Assembly: GCF_003149745.1 (NCBI RefSeq)
Contig: NZ_QGEG01000001.1
Coordinates: forward strand, 496,001-560,000
From: Flagellimonas aquimarina
Lineage (GTDB): Bacteria; Bacteroidota; Bacteroidia; Flavobacteriales; Flavobacteriaceae
Length of the DNA stretch: 64,000 bases
Reading direction: 5' to 3'
In this document: piece by piece, positions 1 to 9,273 of the stretch
Position numbering within the stretch: the first letter of the stretch is position 1
Layout of the letters: each line of letters opens with the position of its first letter
Program-made: the position numbers and the translations under genes
The notes under the pieces: model-generated
What the model saw: the letters and a program-made list of their open reading frames with translations, nothing else
The model's database searches: none
What the model was told of the DNA's origin: nothing

Positions 1-1638
1 TTGGGAGTGGTGGAACTCACAATTGCCATACATTATGTTTTTGATACTCCTGTAGACAAATTAATATGGGATGTGGGTCATCAGGCCTATGGACATAAGA
101 TTTTGACCGGTAGGAAAGATATTTTTGACACCAACAGGCAACTGAATGGCATTAGTGGTTTTCCTAAAAGAAGTGAAAGCGAATATGATGATTTTGGCAC
201 AGGACATAGTTCCACAGCTATTTCTGCTATCCTTGGTATGGCCATAGCCTCCAAGTTAAATGGAGAACATTTAAAGCAACACATTGCAGTGGTAGGAGAT
301 GCTTCCATCGCCAGTGGAATGGCCTTTGAGGGGTTAAATCACCTAGGAGTATCAGATGCAAATGCACTCATTGTGCTAAACGACAATGCCATTGGAATTG
401 ATCCAAGTGTAGGGGCTCTAAAAAAATATCTCACCAATGTAAAGGCCGGTACCGCCAAAGATGAAAATATTTTTGAATGCCTTAACCTAAACTACACAGG
501 ACCTATAGATGGGCATAATGTAATAGGCCTAGTTGAGGAGCTTGAGAGGTTAAAGGCAATCAATGGACCCAAACTACTCCATATTATAACCACCAAAGGA
601 AAAGGGCTAAAAAAAGCAGAGGAAAATCAAGTTGTTTACCATGCTCCAGGAAAGTTTGATAAAAACACAGGAGAACAACTTAAAAAGTCAGATGCGCTAC
701 AACCTCCAAAATATCAAGATGTTTTTGGGCATACCTTAGTTGAGCTGGCCAAAACCAATAAAAAAATCATTGGCATTACACCAGCTATGCCCACTGGCAG
801 TTCGTTAAAGTATATGATGGAAGAAATTCCGGATAGAGCTTTTGATGTAGGCATAGCCGAACAACATGCCGTTACCCTTGCCGCAGGAATGGCCACTCAA
901 GGACTTATACCGTTCTGTAATATTTATTCCACTTTTTTACAACGCGCTTACGATCAAGTCATACATGATGTGGCTTTGCAGAACCTACCCGTAATTTTTT
1001 GTTTAGACAGGGCGGGACTTGTAGGCCAAGATGGTCCAACACATCATGGAGTGTTTGACCTGGCATATTTGCAATGTATTCCCAATCTCGTTGTATTTGC
1101 TCCAATGAACGAAATGGAGCTTAGAAACATAATGTTTACTTGTCAAAATGGTCTGGATTTCCCCATTGCAATACGATATCCGCGCGGGAGAGGAGTGAAT
1201 TTAGATTGGAAAAACGAATTTAATACTATTGAAATAGGCACAGCTCGCTGTTTAAAGGAAGGCTCTAAAACGGCCATTCTAAGTTTAGGGCATATAGGAA
1301 ATGATGTTTCCTTGATATTGGAAGAATTAGGGCAACCTGAATCTATTGGGCATTACGATATGCGTTTTGTAAAACCTTTGGACAAAAAATTGCTTAAAAC
1401 CATTTTTAGAAAATATGAAAACCTCATCACGGTAGAAGATGGTTGCAAGATAGGAGGCTTTGGGTCCGCAATTTTGAGGTTGGCAAATGAGGAGAAAATT
1501 TCAAAACCTGTTAAGATTTTTGGTGTACCTGATAGGTTTGTTGATCATGGAACAATACAAGAAACACAGCAAATAGCTGGTATAGATTTTGATGCATTAA
1601 AAACTTACATTAAATCAACCTTAAACCAATGCGAGTAA
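1..1638 (+). CDS. dxs: 1-deoxy-D-xylulose-5-phosphate synthase, 5' end cut by window
   Basis: Cytosolic thiamine-diphosphate enzyme that condenses pyruvate and glyceraldehyde 3-phosphate to DXP, the first step of the MEP isoprenoid pathway. The visible 545 codons begin inside the conserved GVVELT segment, so roughly 45-50 N-terminal residues lie left of the window and the TTG at base 1 is not the real start. Seen: DVGHQAYGHKILTGR near the N-terminus, the ThDP/Mg motif GDASIASG...NDN (about residues 98-128; the GDAS variant is usual in Bacteroidota), the transketolase central domain with GIAEQHAV, the DRAGLVGQDGPTHHG substrate loop, and the C-terminal transketolase domain. The stop overlaps the next start by 10 bp, so the two are probably cotranscribed. 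Identity is very secure. Confidence 0.97.
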   Translation: MGVVELTIAIHYVFDTPVDKLIWDVGHQAYGHKILTGRKDIFDTNRQLNGISGFPKRSESEYDDFGTGHSSTAISAILGMAIASKLNGEHLKQHIAVVGDASIASGMAFEGLNHLGVSDANALIVLNDNAIGIDPSVGALKKYLTNVKAGTAKDENIFECLNLNYTGPIDGHNVIGLVEELERLKAINGPKLLHIITTKGKGLKKAEENQVVYHAPGKFDKNTGEQLKKSDALQPPKYQDVFGHTLVELAKTNKKIIGITPAMPTGSSLKYMMEEIPDRAFDVGIAEQHAVTLAAGMATQGLIPFCNIYSTFLQRAYDQVIHDVALQNLPVIFCLDRAGLVGQDGPTHHGVFDLAYLQCIPNLVVFAPMNEMELRNIMFTCQNGLDFPIAIRYPRGRGVNLDWKNEFNTIEIGTARCLKEGSKTAILSLGHIGNDVSLILEELGQPESIGHYDMRFVKPLDKKLLKTIFRKYENLITVEDGCKIGGFGSAILRLANEEKISKPVKIFGVPDRFVDHGTIQETQQIAGIDFDALKTYIKSTLNQCE

Positions 1639-2684
1639 TTTGTTTTTCTATTCTTTTTCTTGCTTTTTTTTCCGTCCATTCACAAGTAAACCTTCTAAAA
1701 GTATTTGAACCAGATAGCACAGAGGCTGGTTTTAAAGTGGTTCGGATAAAGGATGTAAAGCTTAAATATGTGCCAAGGAGTGCTAAACTCACGGACCCCA
1801 GAACCGTGCTAAATAGGGTAAAACCGTTAAGCAGATGGTACAAACGCTTTAAGCCACAATCTTTCTGGGATAAGGTAAATGAATTTGGACTCAACATCAA
1901 CGAAGTTGCTTTTGTAAATTGGAATGCAGGTGGTGATAACTCAGTATCCGCATTGGCTAATATGCGTTTTGTCAGAAACTATAAGTTCAGGTACCTGAAT
2001 TGGGATAATGAAGTACGATTGCGGTACGGCCTAAACGCCCAAGAAGGCAGACAATTAAGAAAGACCGATGATCAAATAAGGCTGTCATCTACCGTTGGTT
2101 TTAGAAAAGATACAATCACCAATTGGTATTATTCGGTCAAATCAACTTTCAATACACAATTTTCAAATGGTTTTAAATACCCTAACAGAACAACCCCAAT
2201 TTCAAGATTCATGGCCCCAGGCTATCTTTTCTTAGGAGCTGGTACCTCTTACATACCAGAGGGGAAAAAATTCAACTTATACATATCTCCCATTACCCAA
2301 AAGGCAACATTTGTTTTAGATGAAAACTTATCTAATCAAGGGGCATTTGGTGTTGAGGAAGGAGAACATGTATTTATGGAGATTGGTTTTCTTGTCACCA
2401 ATACCTGGGAGAAAGAAGTGTTGAAAAATGTAATTATGAACCATCGTCTAAGTTTGTACACGGATTATCTTAAGAGCTTTGGGAATATTGATGTGGACTG
2501 GGAGGTAACCTTCAATTTAAAGGTTAATGACCATATCAACGCAAATATTGGAACACATCTTATTTACGACAATGATATCAAGTTTGATGAAGTAGTTGCG
2601 AATGACGGAACCATTGTTGATCCTGGAATTGCCAGAATACAGTTTAAGCAATCCCTAGGTGTTGGGCTTACATATGCCTTCTAA
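1629..2684 (+). CDS. DUF3078 family outer-membrane-type protein
   Basis: 351 aa with a clear Sec signal peptide (MRVICFSILFLAFFSVHSQ) and a mature part rich in alternating aromatic/polar strands (for example NWDNEVRLRYGLN), ending in the aromatic-terminated strand GVGLTYAF, which resembles a beta-barrel C-terminus. This matches the DUF3078 family common in Bacteroidota, whose function is unknown. The ATG overlaps the dxs stop by 10 bp, and an isoprenoid gene followed by DUF3078 is compatible with an operon but says nothing certain about function. Its 3' end overlaps the convergent dGTPase gene by 4 bp. Outer-membrane location is an inference from signal peptide and strand pattern. Confidence 0.8.
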   Translation: MRVICFSILFLAFFSVHSQVNLLKVFEPDSTEAGFKVVRIKDVKLKYVPRSAKLTDPRTVLNRVKPLSRWYKRFKPQSFWDKVNEFGLNINEVAFVNWNAGGDNSVSALANMRFVRNYKFRYLNWDNEVRLRYGLNAQEGRQLRKTDDQIRLSSTVGFRKDTITNWYYSVKSTFNTQFSNGFKYPNRTTPISRFMAPGYLFLGAGTSYIPEGKKFNLYISPITQKATFVLDENLSNQGAFGVEEGEHVFMEIGFLVTNTWEKEVLKNVIMNHRLSLYTDYLKSFGNIDVDWEVTFNLKVNDHINANIGTHLIYDNDIKFDEVVANDGTIVDPGIARIQFKQSLGVGLTYAF

Positions 2685-4039
2685 AACTGTTTTCCCATTA
2701 ATTTACTATGAATATGCACCGCAGCACTGTCTGATAGGCTAGCTACAAAACAGCACGTATCCAATAAAATCTTGTAGACAGAAGTTTCTGAACTCTTATA
2801 GTTTTCTGGTAAACTTTGTATTAGCAGTTTATCATAATTGGTATGAATTCCTTCTTTTTTGTTCACCAAAGCAGTTGTATAAACATCAAGTATGTCTGAA
2901 ATGATTCTATATCCAGCCAATTCTTTATCAACAACCTCGGTGGATTGATATACCTTCTCAACACTTAGTTTAATAATGTCATCTATTTGAGCTTTGTACT
3001 TGCCTTTATCCAGTAAAGGAGAATCAAAAGTCCCTGCCAAAATTTCTGTTTCGTTTTCTTCAAAAACTTCTACAGCATCCATGATCAAAGTATTTATGGC
3101 CAATGCCCTTAAATAGCTCAGGCGGTCACTGGACTGTTTCATGGAATTATATTTTTTGGTGTTGATATTTTCTTTCACCAAGTTAATGAGGTACTCCAAT
3201 GCGTATTCTTCAGGAATGAGTCCTAAATTGATGCCATCTTCAAAATCAATAATTGTATAACAGATGTCATCAGCTGCCTCCACCAAGTATGCCAATGGAT
3301 GTCTATAAAATCCAACCCCCGCATTTTTTGGATTGGGAATAAGCCCTATCTCATCCACAACTTCCATAAAAAAATCCTTTTCAGATTGAAAAAATCCAAA
3401 TTTCTTATCTGCAATATGTTTGGAGGGTTTCTTTGGAAGTGAAGCTTTAGGATATTTCATGAATGCACCTAAAGTAGCATAGCTCAAACGCAGCCCTCCT
3501 GGCACACCTTCCCTTGATTCTGTTAGTAACTTAAACCCATTGGCATTCCCTTCAAAGTCGATTAAATCTTGATATTCCTCTTTAGATAGAAAAGTCTTGT
3601 ACTTTTTACCGTTTCCTCTCTCAAAATAGTTGCCAATTGCTTTTTCTCCGCTATGTCCAAAAGGAGGGTTTCCTATATCATGCGCCAAAGCTGCTGCTGC
3701 CACTATAGCACCAAAATCACTAAAATGATAGCCATGGACCTCATTTAAATAAGGATATTTTGACAGAATCTTCTGCCCAGCAATGCGACCCAATGTCCTA
3801 CCAACCACTGAGACCTCCAGACTATGCGTAAGTCGTGTGTGCACAAAGTCCTTTTTAGAACCTACACTTATGGGTAGCGGAATAACTTGGGTCTTGTCCT
3901 GTAGACTCCTAAAGGTTGAAGAAAAAATAATACGGTCATAGTCGACCTCAAAACCCAGACGGGTTTCTTCTTGCTCTTTGCGCAGCCTTTTATGCGTATC
4001 CCCATGTCTTTTTAAGGAAAGTAATTGTTCCCAATTCAT
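2681..4039 (-). CDS. dgt: dGTP triphosphohydrolase (dGTPase, HD superfamily)
   Basis: 452-aa cytosolic enzyme that splits dGTP to deoxyguanosine and triphosphate and so affects dNTP balance. HD-domain metal motifs are visible: FVHTRLTHSLEVS (first His about 72), AHDIGNPPFGHSGE (HD at about 120-121) and the later ADDICYTIIDFEDG segment typical of dGTPases. I start at the ATG at 4039 (MNWEQLLSLKRHGDTHKR), because the extra eight upstream codons are not family-like. The end overlaps the convergent DUF3078 gene by 4 bp. It points away from the phosphate porin, so 4040-4368 is a divergent promoter region. Confidence 0.93.
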   Translation of the reverse strand: MNWEQLLSLKRHGDTHKRLRKEQEETRLGFEVDYDRIIFSSTFRSLQDKTQVIPLPISVGSKKDFVHTRLTHSLEVSVVGRTLGRIAGQKILSKYPYLNEVHGYHFSDFGAIVAAAALAHDIGNPPFGHSGEKAIGNYFERGNGKKYKTFLSKEEYQDLIDFEGNANGFKLLTESREGVPGGLRLSYATLGAFMKYPKASLPKKPSKHIADKKFGFFQSEKDFFMEVVDEIGLIPNPKNAGVGFYRHPLAYLVEAADDICYTIIDFEDGINLGLIPEEYALEYLINLVKENINTKKYNSMKQSSDRLSYLRALAINTLIMDAVEVFEENETEILAGTFDSPLLDKGKYKAQIDDIIKLSVEKVYQSTEVVDKELAGYRIISDILDVYTTALVNKKEGIHTNYDKLLIQSLPENYKSSETSVYKILLDTCCFVASLSDSAAVHIHSKLMGKQF

Positions 4040-4226
4040 AACCAAATGTATATTAAAGTGCAATATACAGTTTATGTATGCTTCTTGTCATATTAGCAGA
4101 TATTGCCTTAAACAAAAACCTTTATGGGGCACCTAAGTTTAAACTTAAGTTAATCTTTAGGTTACAATAAATTAGTTTTTCTGTCGGATTTTTGTTCTTG
4201 TCTTAAGGCAAAACGGATTTCAGGAT

Positions 4227-4364
4227 ATATTAGTTTTTGTCGACTATTCTTTTGAAATCTAAAATATGGCCACCTTGGCCAGGGTGGCCATTATCAAACA
4301 TAACATAAAACAAACGTTAAATTAACATTGATATTAGTTATTTGCACTCGACAAAAACTAATAT
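4227..4364. repeat. 17-bp perfect inverted repeat flanking a 104-bp interior
   Basis: ATATTAGTTTTTGTCGA at 4227-4243 is repeated exactly in inverted orientation (TCGACAAAAACTAATAT) at 4348-4364. The right arm ends 4 nt before the porin ATG at 4369. An imperfect same-strand copy lies at 4169-4187. If transcribed together the arms would pair and bury the ribosome-binding region. Alternatives are paired operator sites or the terminal repeats of a 138-bp miniature element; I see no target-site duplication at the outer edges. The repeat is certain; the function is inference. Confidence 0.85.
4266..4291. promoter_or_regulatory. Inner hairpin in porin leader
   Basis: ATGGCCACC (4266-4274) and GGTGGCCAT (4283-4291) form a perfect 9-bp GC-rich stem around an 8-nt loop, inside the larger 4227-4364 inverted repeat. 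No T-tract follows on either strand, so it does not look like a simple terminator. A nested RNA structure or a dyad operator are both possible. Confidence 0.6.
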
Positions 4365-4368
4365 TAAA

Positions 4369-5568
4369 ATGAAATTAAAATTCTTGGCCATTGGTGTGGT
4401 CACTTTCTTTTGCCTTTCTTCCTATTCTCAAGTTGAAGCTCCTAAGTTTGGAAAAGGTCTCCTAAATATTGTCGGAAAAGATAGTACATGGACTATGAAA
4501 TTTGCAATGCGCATGCAATTTTTGGGCATTGCTACATGGGATAATGGAACGGATAATGGCTTTGTAAATCCAGAGCAAAATTTTTTGGTTCGAAGAGCAA
4601 GGTTAAAATTTGATGGATTTGCCTATTCACCAAAGCTTAGGTATAAATTTGAATTGGGATTGTCAAACCGAGATATTTCTGGAGCAAATCAATTTACAAG
4701 TAATGCTCCTCGGTATATATTGGACGCGGTAGTGATGTGGAATTTTCATCGCAATTTTGAACTTTGGGTAGGGCAGACAAAACTTCCCGGCAATATTGAA
4801 CGTGTTATTTCCTCTGGAAACTTACAGCAGGTGGATCGTTCTTTGGTAAACAGTAGATTCAATATTGATCGCGATATGGGTATTCAATTAAGGCACCATT
4901 TTAATCTAACCGATAAGTTTTTGGTTCGTGAAAAATTTGCTCTTTCGCAAGGAGAAGGAAGGAATGTAACTACTGGAAACCTTGGCGGACACCAATACAC
5001 AGCAAGAATTGAATTACTGCCCTTTGGTAAATTTAAGAGCAAAGGAGACTATAGTGGTGCAGATCTTAAACGTGAAGCAACTTCAAAATTAATGTTGGCG
5101 GTTACCTACGATTCTAATCAAGATGCTGTAAAGACAAGGAGTAATTTGGGCTCTTATATGGCCAATGATGTAGGTTTTTATGAAACTACCATCAACACCA
5201 CCTTTGTGGATGCCATGTACAAATACAATGGTTTTTCACTAATGGGAGAATACGCCCATAGAGACGCGAAAGATCCAATCGCCAAAAACTCTGATGGCTC
5301 AGAAACAGGAGACCTAGTTGTTGTAGGTGACGGGTTAAACCTTCAAGCCGGTTATTTGTTCAAGAGCAATTGGGAAATATCTGGCAGATATACCAATATT
5401 AATTTTGACAACATTATAGGCAGAGATACAGAAACACAATATACACTTGGACTATCAAAATATCTTTTAGGCCATAAACTTAAAGTGCAAACGGATTTAA
5501 GTTATCTTTCGGTTGATGGCGGCACAGATGAATTGATGTATAGATTACAGATGGATGTTCATTTTTAA
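4369..5568 (+). CDS. Phosphate-selective porin O/P family outer-membrane protein
   Basis: 399 aa starting at the ATG at 4369 (MKLKFLAIGVVTFFCLSSYSQ), a Sec signal peptide; a longer TTG start at 4342 would add nine residues in front of the signal and run through the inverted repeat. The mature part has the OprO/OprP-like beta-barrel pattern: MRMQFLGIATW, then FLVRRARLKFDGFAYSPKL, ELWVGQTKLPGN, and NSRFNIDRDMGIQLRHHF, closing with a strand that ends in F (LMYRLQMDVHF). It would let phosphate or other anions across the outer membrane. The PiT transporter follows 75 bp downstream, which supports a phosphate role. The unusual leader suggests regulated expression. Confidence 0.88.
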   Translation: MKLKFLAIGVVTFFCLSSYSQVEAPKFGKGLLNIVGKDSTWTMKFAMRMQFLGIATWDNGTDNGFVNPEQNFLVRRARLKFDGFAYSPKLRYKFELGLSNRDISGANQFTSNAPRYILDAVVMWNFHRNFELWVGQTKLPGNIERVISSGNLQQVDRSLVNSRFNIDRDMGIQLRHHFNLTDKFLVREKFALSQGEGRNVTTGNLGGHQYTARIELLPFGKFKSKGDYSGADLKREATSKLMLAVTYDSNQDAVKTRSNLGSYMANDVGFYETTINTTFVDAMYKYNGFSLMGEYAHRDAKDPIAKNSDGSETGDLVVVGDGLNLQAGYLFKSNWEISGRYTNINFDNIIGRDTETQYTLGLSKYLLGHKLKVQTDLSYLSVDGGTDELMYRLQMDVHF

Positions 5569-5643
5569 AGGAAAACATAACTTTTAAATAACATTGAAAA
5601 TCAGTAAAGTATAGACATTTGAAAATTATTTTTTAATACTATT

Positions 5644-7941
5644 ATGGACAATATTTACCTTCTAATGATTATCGCCCTAGCTGTTTTGGCAATTGCCGAT
5701 TTAGTAGTGGGAGTCAGCAATGACGCAGTTAATTTTTTGAATTCGGCTATTGGCTCCAAAGCGATTTCATTCAAATCTATAATGATTATTGCCAGTATTG
5801 GTATTGCTTGCGGGGCTATTTTTTCAAGCGGTCTGATGGAGGTTGCCCGTAAAGGCATCTTTAATCCAGGTGAGTTCTATTTTCAAGAAATCATGTTCAT
5901 ATTTATGGCAGTGATGATTACGGATATCCTGTTACTTGATTTTTTTAATAGTCATGGAATGCCAACTTCTACTACGGTATCAATCGTTTTTGAGTTGCTG
6001 GGTGCCGCAGTTGCTATGTCTTTGTTGAAGATTGGTGCTGCCAATGGAGACTTTTCTGACGTAGTAAACTATATTAACACTTCAAAAGCAGTACAGATTA
6101 TTTCTGGTATTTTATTGTCCGTTGTTGTTGCTTTTTCAATAGGTGCGATTGTCCAGTGGATATCAAGGCTGTTACTGTCTTATGATTTTGAGAAAAAGTC
6201 TAAATGGACCGGTGCTCTATTTGGTGGAATAGCGTTATCATCAATAGCCTACTTCATCCTTATGAAAGGAATCAAAGGAACTCCGTATGCTAGCGAAACC
6301 TTTGATATTATTGGAGGAATGAAAATCAAAGATTTTCTAGAAGCTGAGGTTGTCCCAATTATAATTGTAAATTTTGTGTTGTGGTCATTTCTTTCTTACG
6401 TATTGATTTATTTTACGAAGACCAATATCTATAAAGTAATTATTGGTGTTGGCACTTTTGCCCTTGCCCTTGCCTTTGCGGGTAACGATTTAGTTAACTT
6501 TATTGGTGTTCCCATAGCTGCTTGGCAAAGTTATGAGGCATGGGTCGTTTCAGGGATTCCAGCTACAGAGTTTAGCATGGACGTTCTTTCAAAGAAGGTT
6601 CCTACCCCTACCTTACTTCTTTTTGTTTCAGGTATTATCATGGTAACTACATTGTGGCTTTCAAAAAAAGCTCGTTACGTGGCAGATACTGAAATTAACC
6701 TCTCTAGAGAAGGGGAAGCAAAAGAACGGTTTCAACCCAACTTTATTTCAAGAGGTTTAGTCAGAATTTCCTCCAGAACCTCACAGTATTTGATGGGCTT
6801 GTTACCAAAGAACTTGAAGGCAAAACTAGATAGGCAATTTGAAAAACCAATAATTGCGCTATCACAGGACAGGACACATAAACTTCCAGCATTTGATATG
6901 GTTAGGGCAGCCGTCAACCTAATGGTTGCGGGAATTTTGATTTCTATAGCCACGTCATACAAACTGCCGTTGTCCACAACGTATGTAACTTTTATGGTTG
7001 CCATGGGTACCTCATTGGCCGATAGGGCATGGGGAGCAGAAAGTGCAGTGTATAGAGTTGCAGGCGTCCTCAACGTAATTGGCGGTTGGTTCGGCACAGC
7101 AATAATCGCTTTTATTGCATCTGGCACGGTTTTAACGCTAATAAATTTTGGTCAAGGAGCAGCAATTGCCATCTTATTGTTTACAGCCATATTACTACTA
7201 GTAAGAAATTATAGTGCTTACAATAAAAAAATTAAGGAACAGAAGGCGGAGGATAGCCTTAATAGAGCTGAAAGCAGTTCAATACAAGGAGTCATTGAAG
7301 AAAGTGCCAATAATATTGCAAATGTTATAAAAAGAACCAATAAAATATATACCAACTCCATAAACGGGTTGGCAAAACAAGATTTAGAACTTTTAAAAAA
7401 GAATAAGAAACAAGGTGCCAAACTTTCCTCAGAAATAGAGGATCTTAGAAATAATCTTTTCTTTTTTATCAAAAACCTTGACGAAGCAAATGTAGGAGCA
7501 AGTAACTTTTACATCAATATTTTAGGTCATCTTACTGACATTGCACAATCACTTGAATACATAGGCAAAGTAAGCCACACACACGTACACAATAATCATA
7601 AAAAGTTAAAGTACAATCAGATTAAAGAACTTAAAGAGTTAGATCTTAGGCTTGAAAAATTATTCACCGATACACAGCAAATTTTTGAGAACAGAACATT
7701 TGAGGACGTGGGAAGTGCATTGGAAGATAAAAATGCCTTATTTGAGCTTATGTCGGATAAAATTCAACGCCAAGTTGCAAGAACAAGAACAGAAGAATCA
7801 AGTCCAAAAAACACTACCCTGTACTTCTCGATTTTGACAGAAAGCAAAGATTTGGTCGAAGTTATTTTTGAGCTCTTAGAGCTATACTATATAGAGCATG
7901 ACAGTACCGTAGAACCAGCACGAATAGAAAAACAAGACTAG
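5644..7941 (+). CDS. PiT-family inorganic phosphate transporter with PhoU-like tail
   Basis: 765-aa inner-membrane cation/phosphate symporter. The two PiT signature repeats are visible: VVGVSNDAVNFLNSAIGSKA (about 22-41) and LAFAGNDLVNFIGVPIA (about 276-292), plus SHGMPTSTTVSIV and LPLSTTYVTFMVAMGTSLAD. About a dozen hydrophobic segments fill residues 1-530. The last 230 residues are hydrophilic, helical and Glu/Lys-rich, like the PhoU-type extension usual in Bacteroidota PiT proteins. The gene sits 75 bp after the porin and 23 bp before the next gene, so the three probably form one phosphate-uptake unit. Substrate assignment rests on family plus context. Confidence 0.93.
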   Translation: MDNIYLLMIIALAVLAIADLVVGVSNDAVNFLNSAIGSKAISFKSIMIIASIGIACGAIFSSGLMEVARKGIFNPGEFYFQEIMFIFMAVMITDILLLDFFNSHGMPTSTTVSIVFELLGAAVAMSLLKIGAANGDFSDVVNYINTSKAVQIISGILLSVVVAFSIGAIVQWISRLLLSYDFEKKSKWTGALFGGIALSSIAYFILMKGIKGTPYASETFDIIGGMKIKDFLEAEVVPIIIVNFVLWSFLSYVLIYFTKTNIYKVIIGVGTFALALAFAGNDLVNFIGVPIAAWQSYEAWVVSGIPATEFSMDVLSKKVPTPTLLLFVSGIIMVTTLWLSKKARYVADTEINLSREGEAKERFQPNFISRGLVRISSRTSQYLMGLLPKNLKAKLDRQFEKPIIALSQDRTHKLPAFDMVRAAVNLMVAGILISIATSYKLPLSTTYVTFMVAMGTSLADRAWGAESAVYRVAGVLNVIGGWFGTAIIAFIASGTVLTLINFGQGAAIAILLFTAILLLVRNYSAYNKKIKEQKAEDSLNRAESSSIQGVIEESANNIANVIKRTNKIYTNSINGLAKQDLELLKKNKKQGAKLSSEIEDLRNNLFFFIKNLDEANVGASNFYINILGHLTDIAQSLEYIGKVSHTHVHNNHKKLKYNQIKELKELDLRLEKLFTDTQQIFENRTFEDVGSALEDKNALFELMSDKIQRQVARTRTEESSPKNTTLYFSILTESKDLVEVIFELLELYYIEHDSTVEPARIEKQD

Positions 7942-7964
7942 ATTAACCTATCACTATTTATTTT

Positions 7965-8681
7965 ATGCGTTACCTTCTTTTATTTCTGATTCTTTTTGTG
8001 AGCACTGCGTGCTATGCACAAACCATTACTGCAGATGAATTATTGAACAAATCCATAGCGTTCCATAATCCAAACAATCAATGGGAAAATTTCAATGGAG
8101 CATTTAAAGTGCTTATGAATCGTCCAAATTCCAGCGAACGTGTAAGCATCATTAAAATGGATTTGCCAAAACAGCAATTCTCATTAGAAGTACAAAAAGA
8201 TAATGTTACTTATAGTTATGTTTTTGACAAAGAAGAATGTACCACAAGCTTAAATGGCTCCTCAGAAATATCTGATGAAGACAGAAAAACCTTTAGGTTA
8301 ACTTGTGAACGGGGCAAAATGATGAAAAACTACTATACCTATTTGTATGGATTGCCAATGAAACTAAAGGATCCGGGCACCATTCTAGACAGCGCAGTAC
8401 AAACCAAGACTTTTAAAGGAAAAGAGTACCTTGTTTTAAAAGTAAATTACGAAGAAGGGGTAGGTAAAGATGTGTGGTACTTTTATTTTGACCCCAATAC
8501 TTACGCCATGGAAGTATATCAGTTTTATCATGATCAAAGTAAAAATGATGGTGAATATATTCTACTAGAAGGGTTGGAAGAAATAAACGGGGTCAAAATG
8601 CCTAAAACCAGAGCTTGGTATTATAACAAGGACAATAAATATTTGGCCACTGATATTTTACTTCAACCGGAAACGAAGTAG
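7965..8681 (+). CDS. Periplasmic LolA-fold-like protein (DUF6503-like)
   Basis: 238 aa with a signal peptide (MRYLLLFLILFVSTACYAQ) cleaved after AQ. The mature protein begins with ADELLNKSIAFHNPNNQWENFNG and has many short beta strands, as in the periplasmic LolA/LolB-like proteins of unknown function found in flavobacteria. The Cys in STACYAQ does not form a convincing lipobox. It starts 23 bp after the PiT gene and probably shares its transcript; a link to phosphate uptake is only contextual. Function is unknown. Confidence 0.7.
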   Translation: MRYLLLFLILFVSTACYAQTITADELLNKSIAFHNPNNQWENFNGAFKVLMNRPNSSERVSIIKMDLPKQQFSLEVQKDNVTYSYVFDKEECTTSLNGSSEISDEDRKTFRLTCERGKMMKNYYTYLYGLPMKLKDPGTILDSAVQTKTFKGKEYLVLKVNYEEGVGKDVWYFYFDPNTYAMEVYQFYHDQSKNDGEYILLEGLEEINGVKMPKTRAWYYNKDNKYLATDILLQPETK

Positions 8682-8684
8682 CAA

Positions 8685-9269
8685 TTACCTATAAAAGTTC
8701 ATTTCATCCATGTATTTCCAGACAGGGGCGGGAAGAAGCGGTTTTATATTCTTTCCTTTCTTATGTTCATTGCGTATAAACGTAGATGAAATTTCCATAA
8801 TGGGGGCGTCTACCTTCATAATTTTTGAATGGCCCTCAAATCTATTTTCAGCCTTGCCATCAGAGATTCTAGGATATACGTATATAGAATAATGCTCTAA
8901 AATGGCTTCGTAATTCTTCCATTTATGAAAGCTTTTCAAGTTATCCTCGCCCATAATAAGTGAGAACCCATATTCTGCACCGTATTGTTCCTCCAAATAC
9001 AATAGGGTATTAATGGTATAATTGGGCTGTGGCAAATCAAATTCTATTTTACTTGGCTTCAGTTTTGGGTAATCCTGTACCGCTTCAAAAACCATCTGAT
9101 ACCTATGGTTATTGTCTAAGAGGGATAGTTTGGTTTTAAAGGGACTTTGGGGTGTAATGATAAACCAGACTTCATCCAAATCTGAAAATTCGACCATATG
9201 ATTGGCAATCACCAAATGACCAATGTGGATAGGGTTAAATGTTCCAAAGTACAGCCCTACTTTCTTCAT
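8685..9269 (-). CDS. nadD: Nicotinate-nucleotide adenylyltransferase
   Basis: 194-aa cytosolic enzyme that adenylates nicotinate mononucleotide to deamido-NAD in NAD synthesis. Nucleotidyltransferase motifs are clear: GTFNPIHIGH at residues 9-18 (the HxGH-type ATP-binding motif) and ISSTFIRNE near the C-terminus. Length is normal. It lies 4 bp downstream of gmk, which itself overlaps yicC, so yicC-gmk-nadD form one operon. Confidence 0.96.
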   Translation of the reverse strand: MKKVGLYFGTFNPIHIGHLVIANHMVEFSDLDEVWFIITPQSPFKTKLSLLDNNHRYQMVFEAVQDYPKLKPSKIEFDLPQPNYTINTLLYLEEQYGAEYGFSLIMGEDNLKSFHKWKNYEAILEHYSIYVYPRISDGKAENRFEGHSKIMKVDAPIMEISSTFIRNEHKKGKNIKPLLPAPVWKYMDEMNFYR

Positions 9270-9273
9270 CTAT

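Larger units (their letters stand above)
4040..4368. other. Divergent intergenic region with structured porin leader
   Basis: 329 bp between the dGTPase and porin starts with no credible coding frame. It is very AT-rich and holds three related ATTAGTTTTT-type elements (4169-4187 imperfect, 4227-4243, and inverted at 4348-4364) and a 9-bp hairpin at 4266-4291. These are annotated separately. No clear TAnnTTTG element was identified. Confidence 0.7.

Noticed and set aside
4227..4364. Miniature transposable element reading of the porin leader repeats
   Set aside because: Not excluded, but no target-site duplication at the edges and no second copy in this window, so a regulatory structure is preferred.
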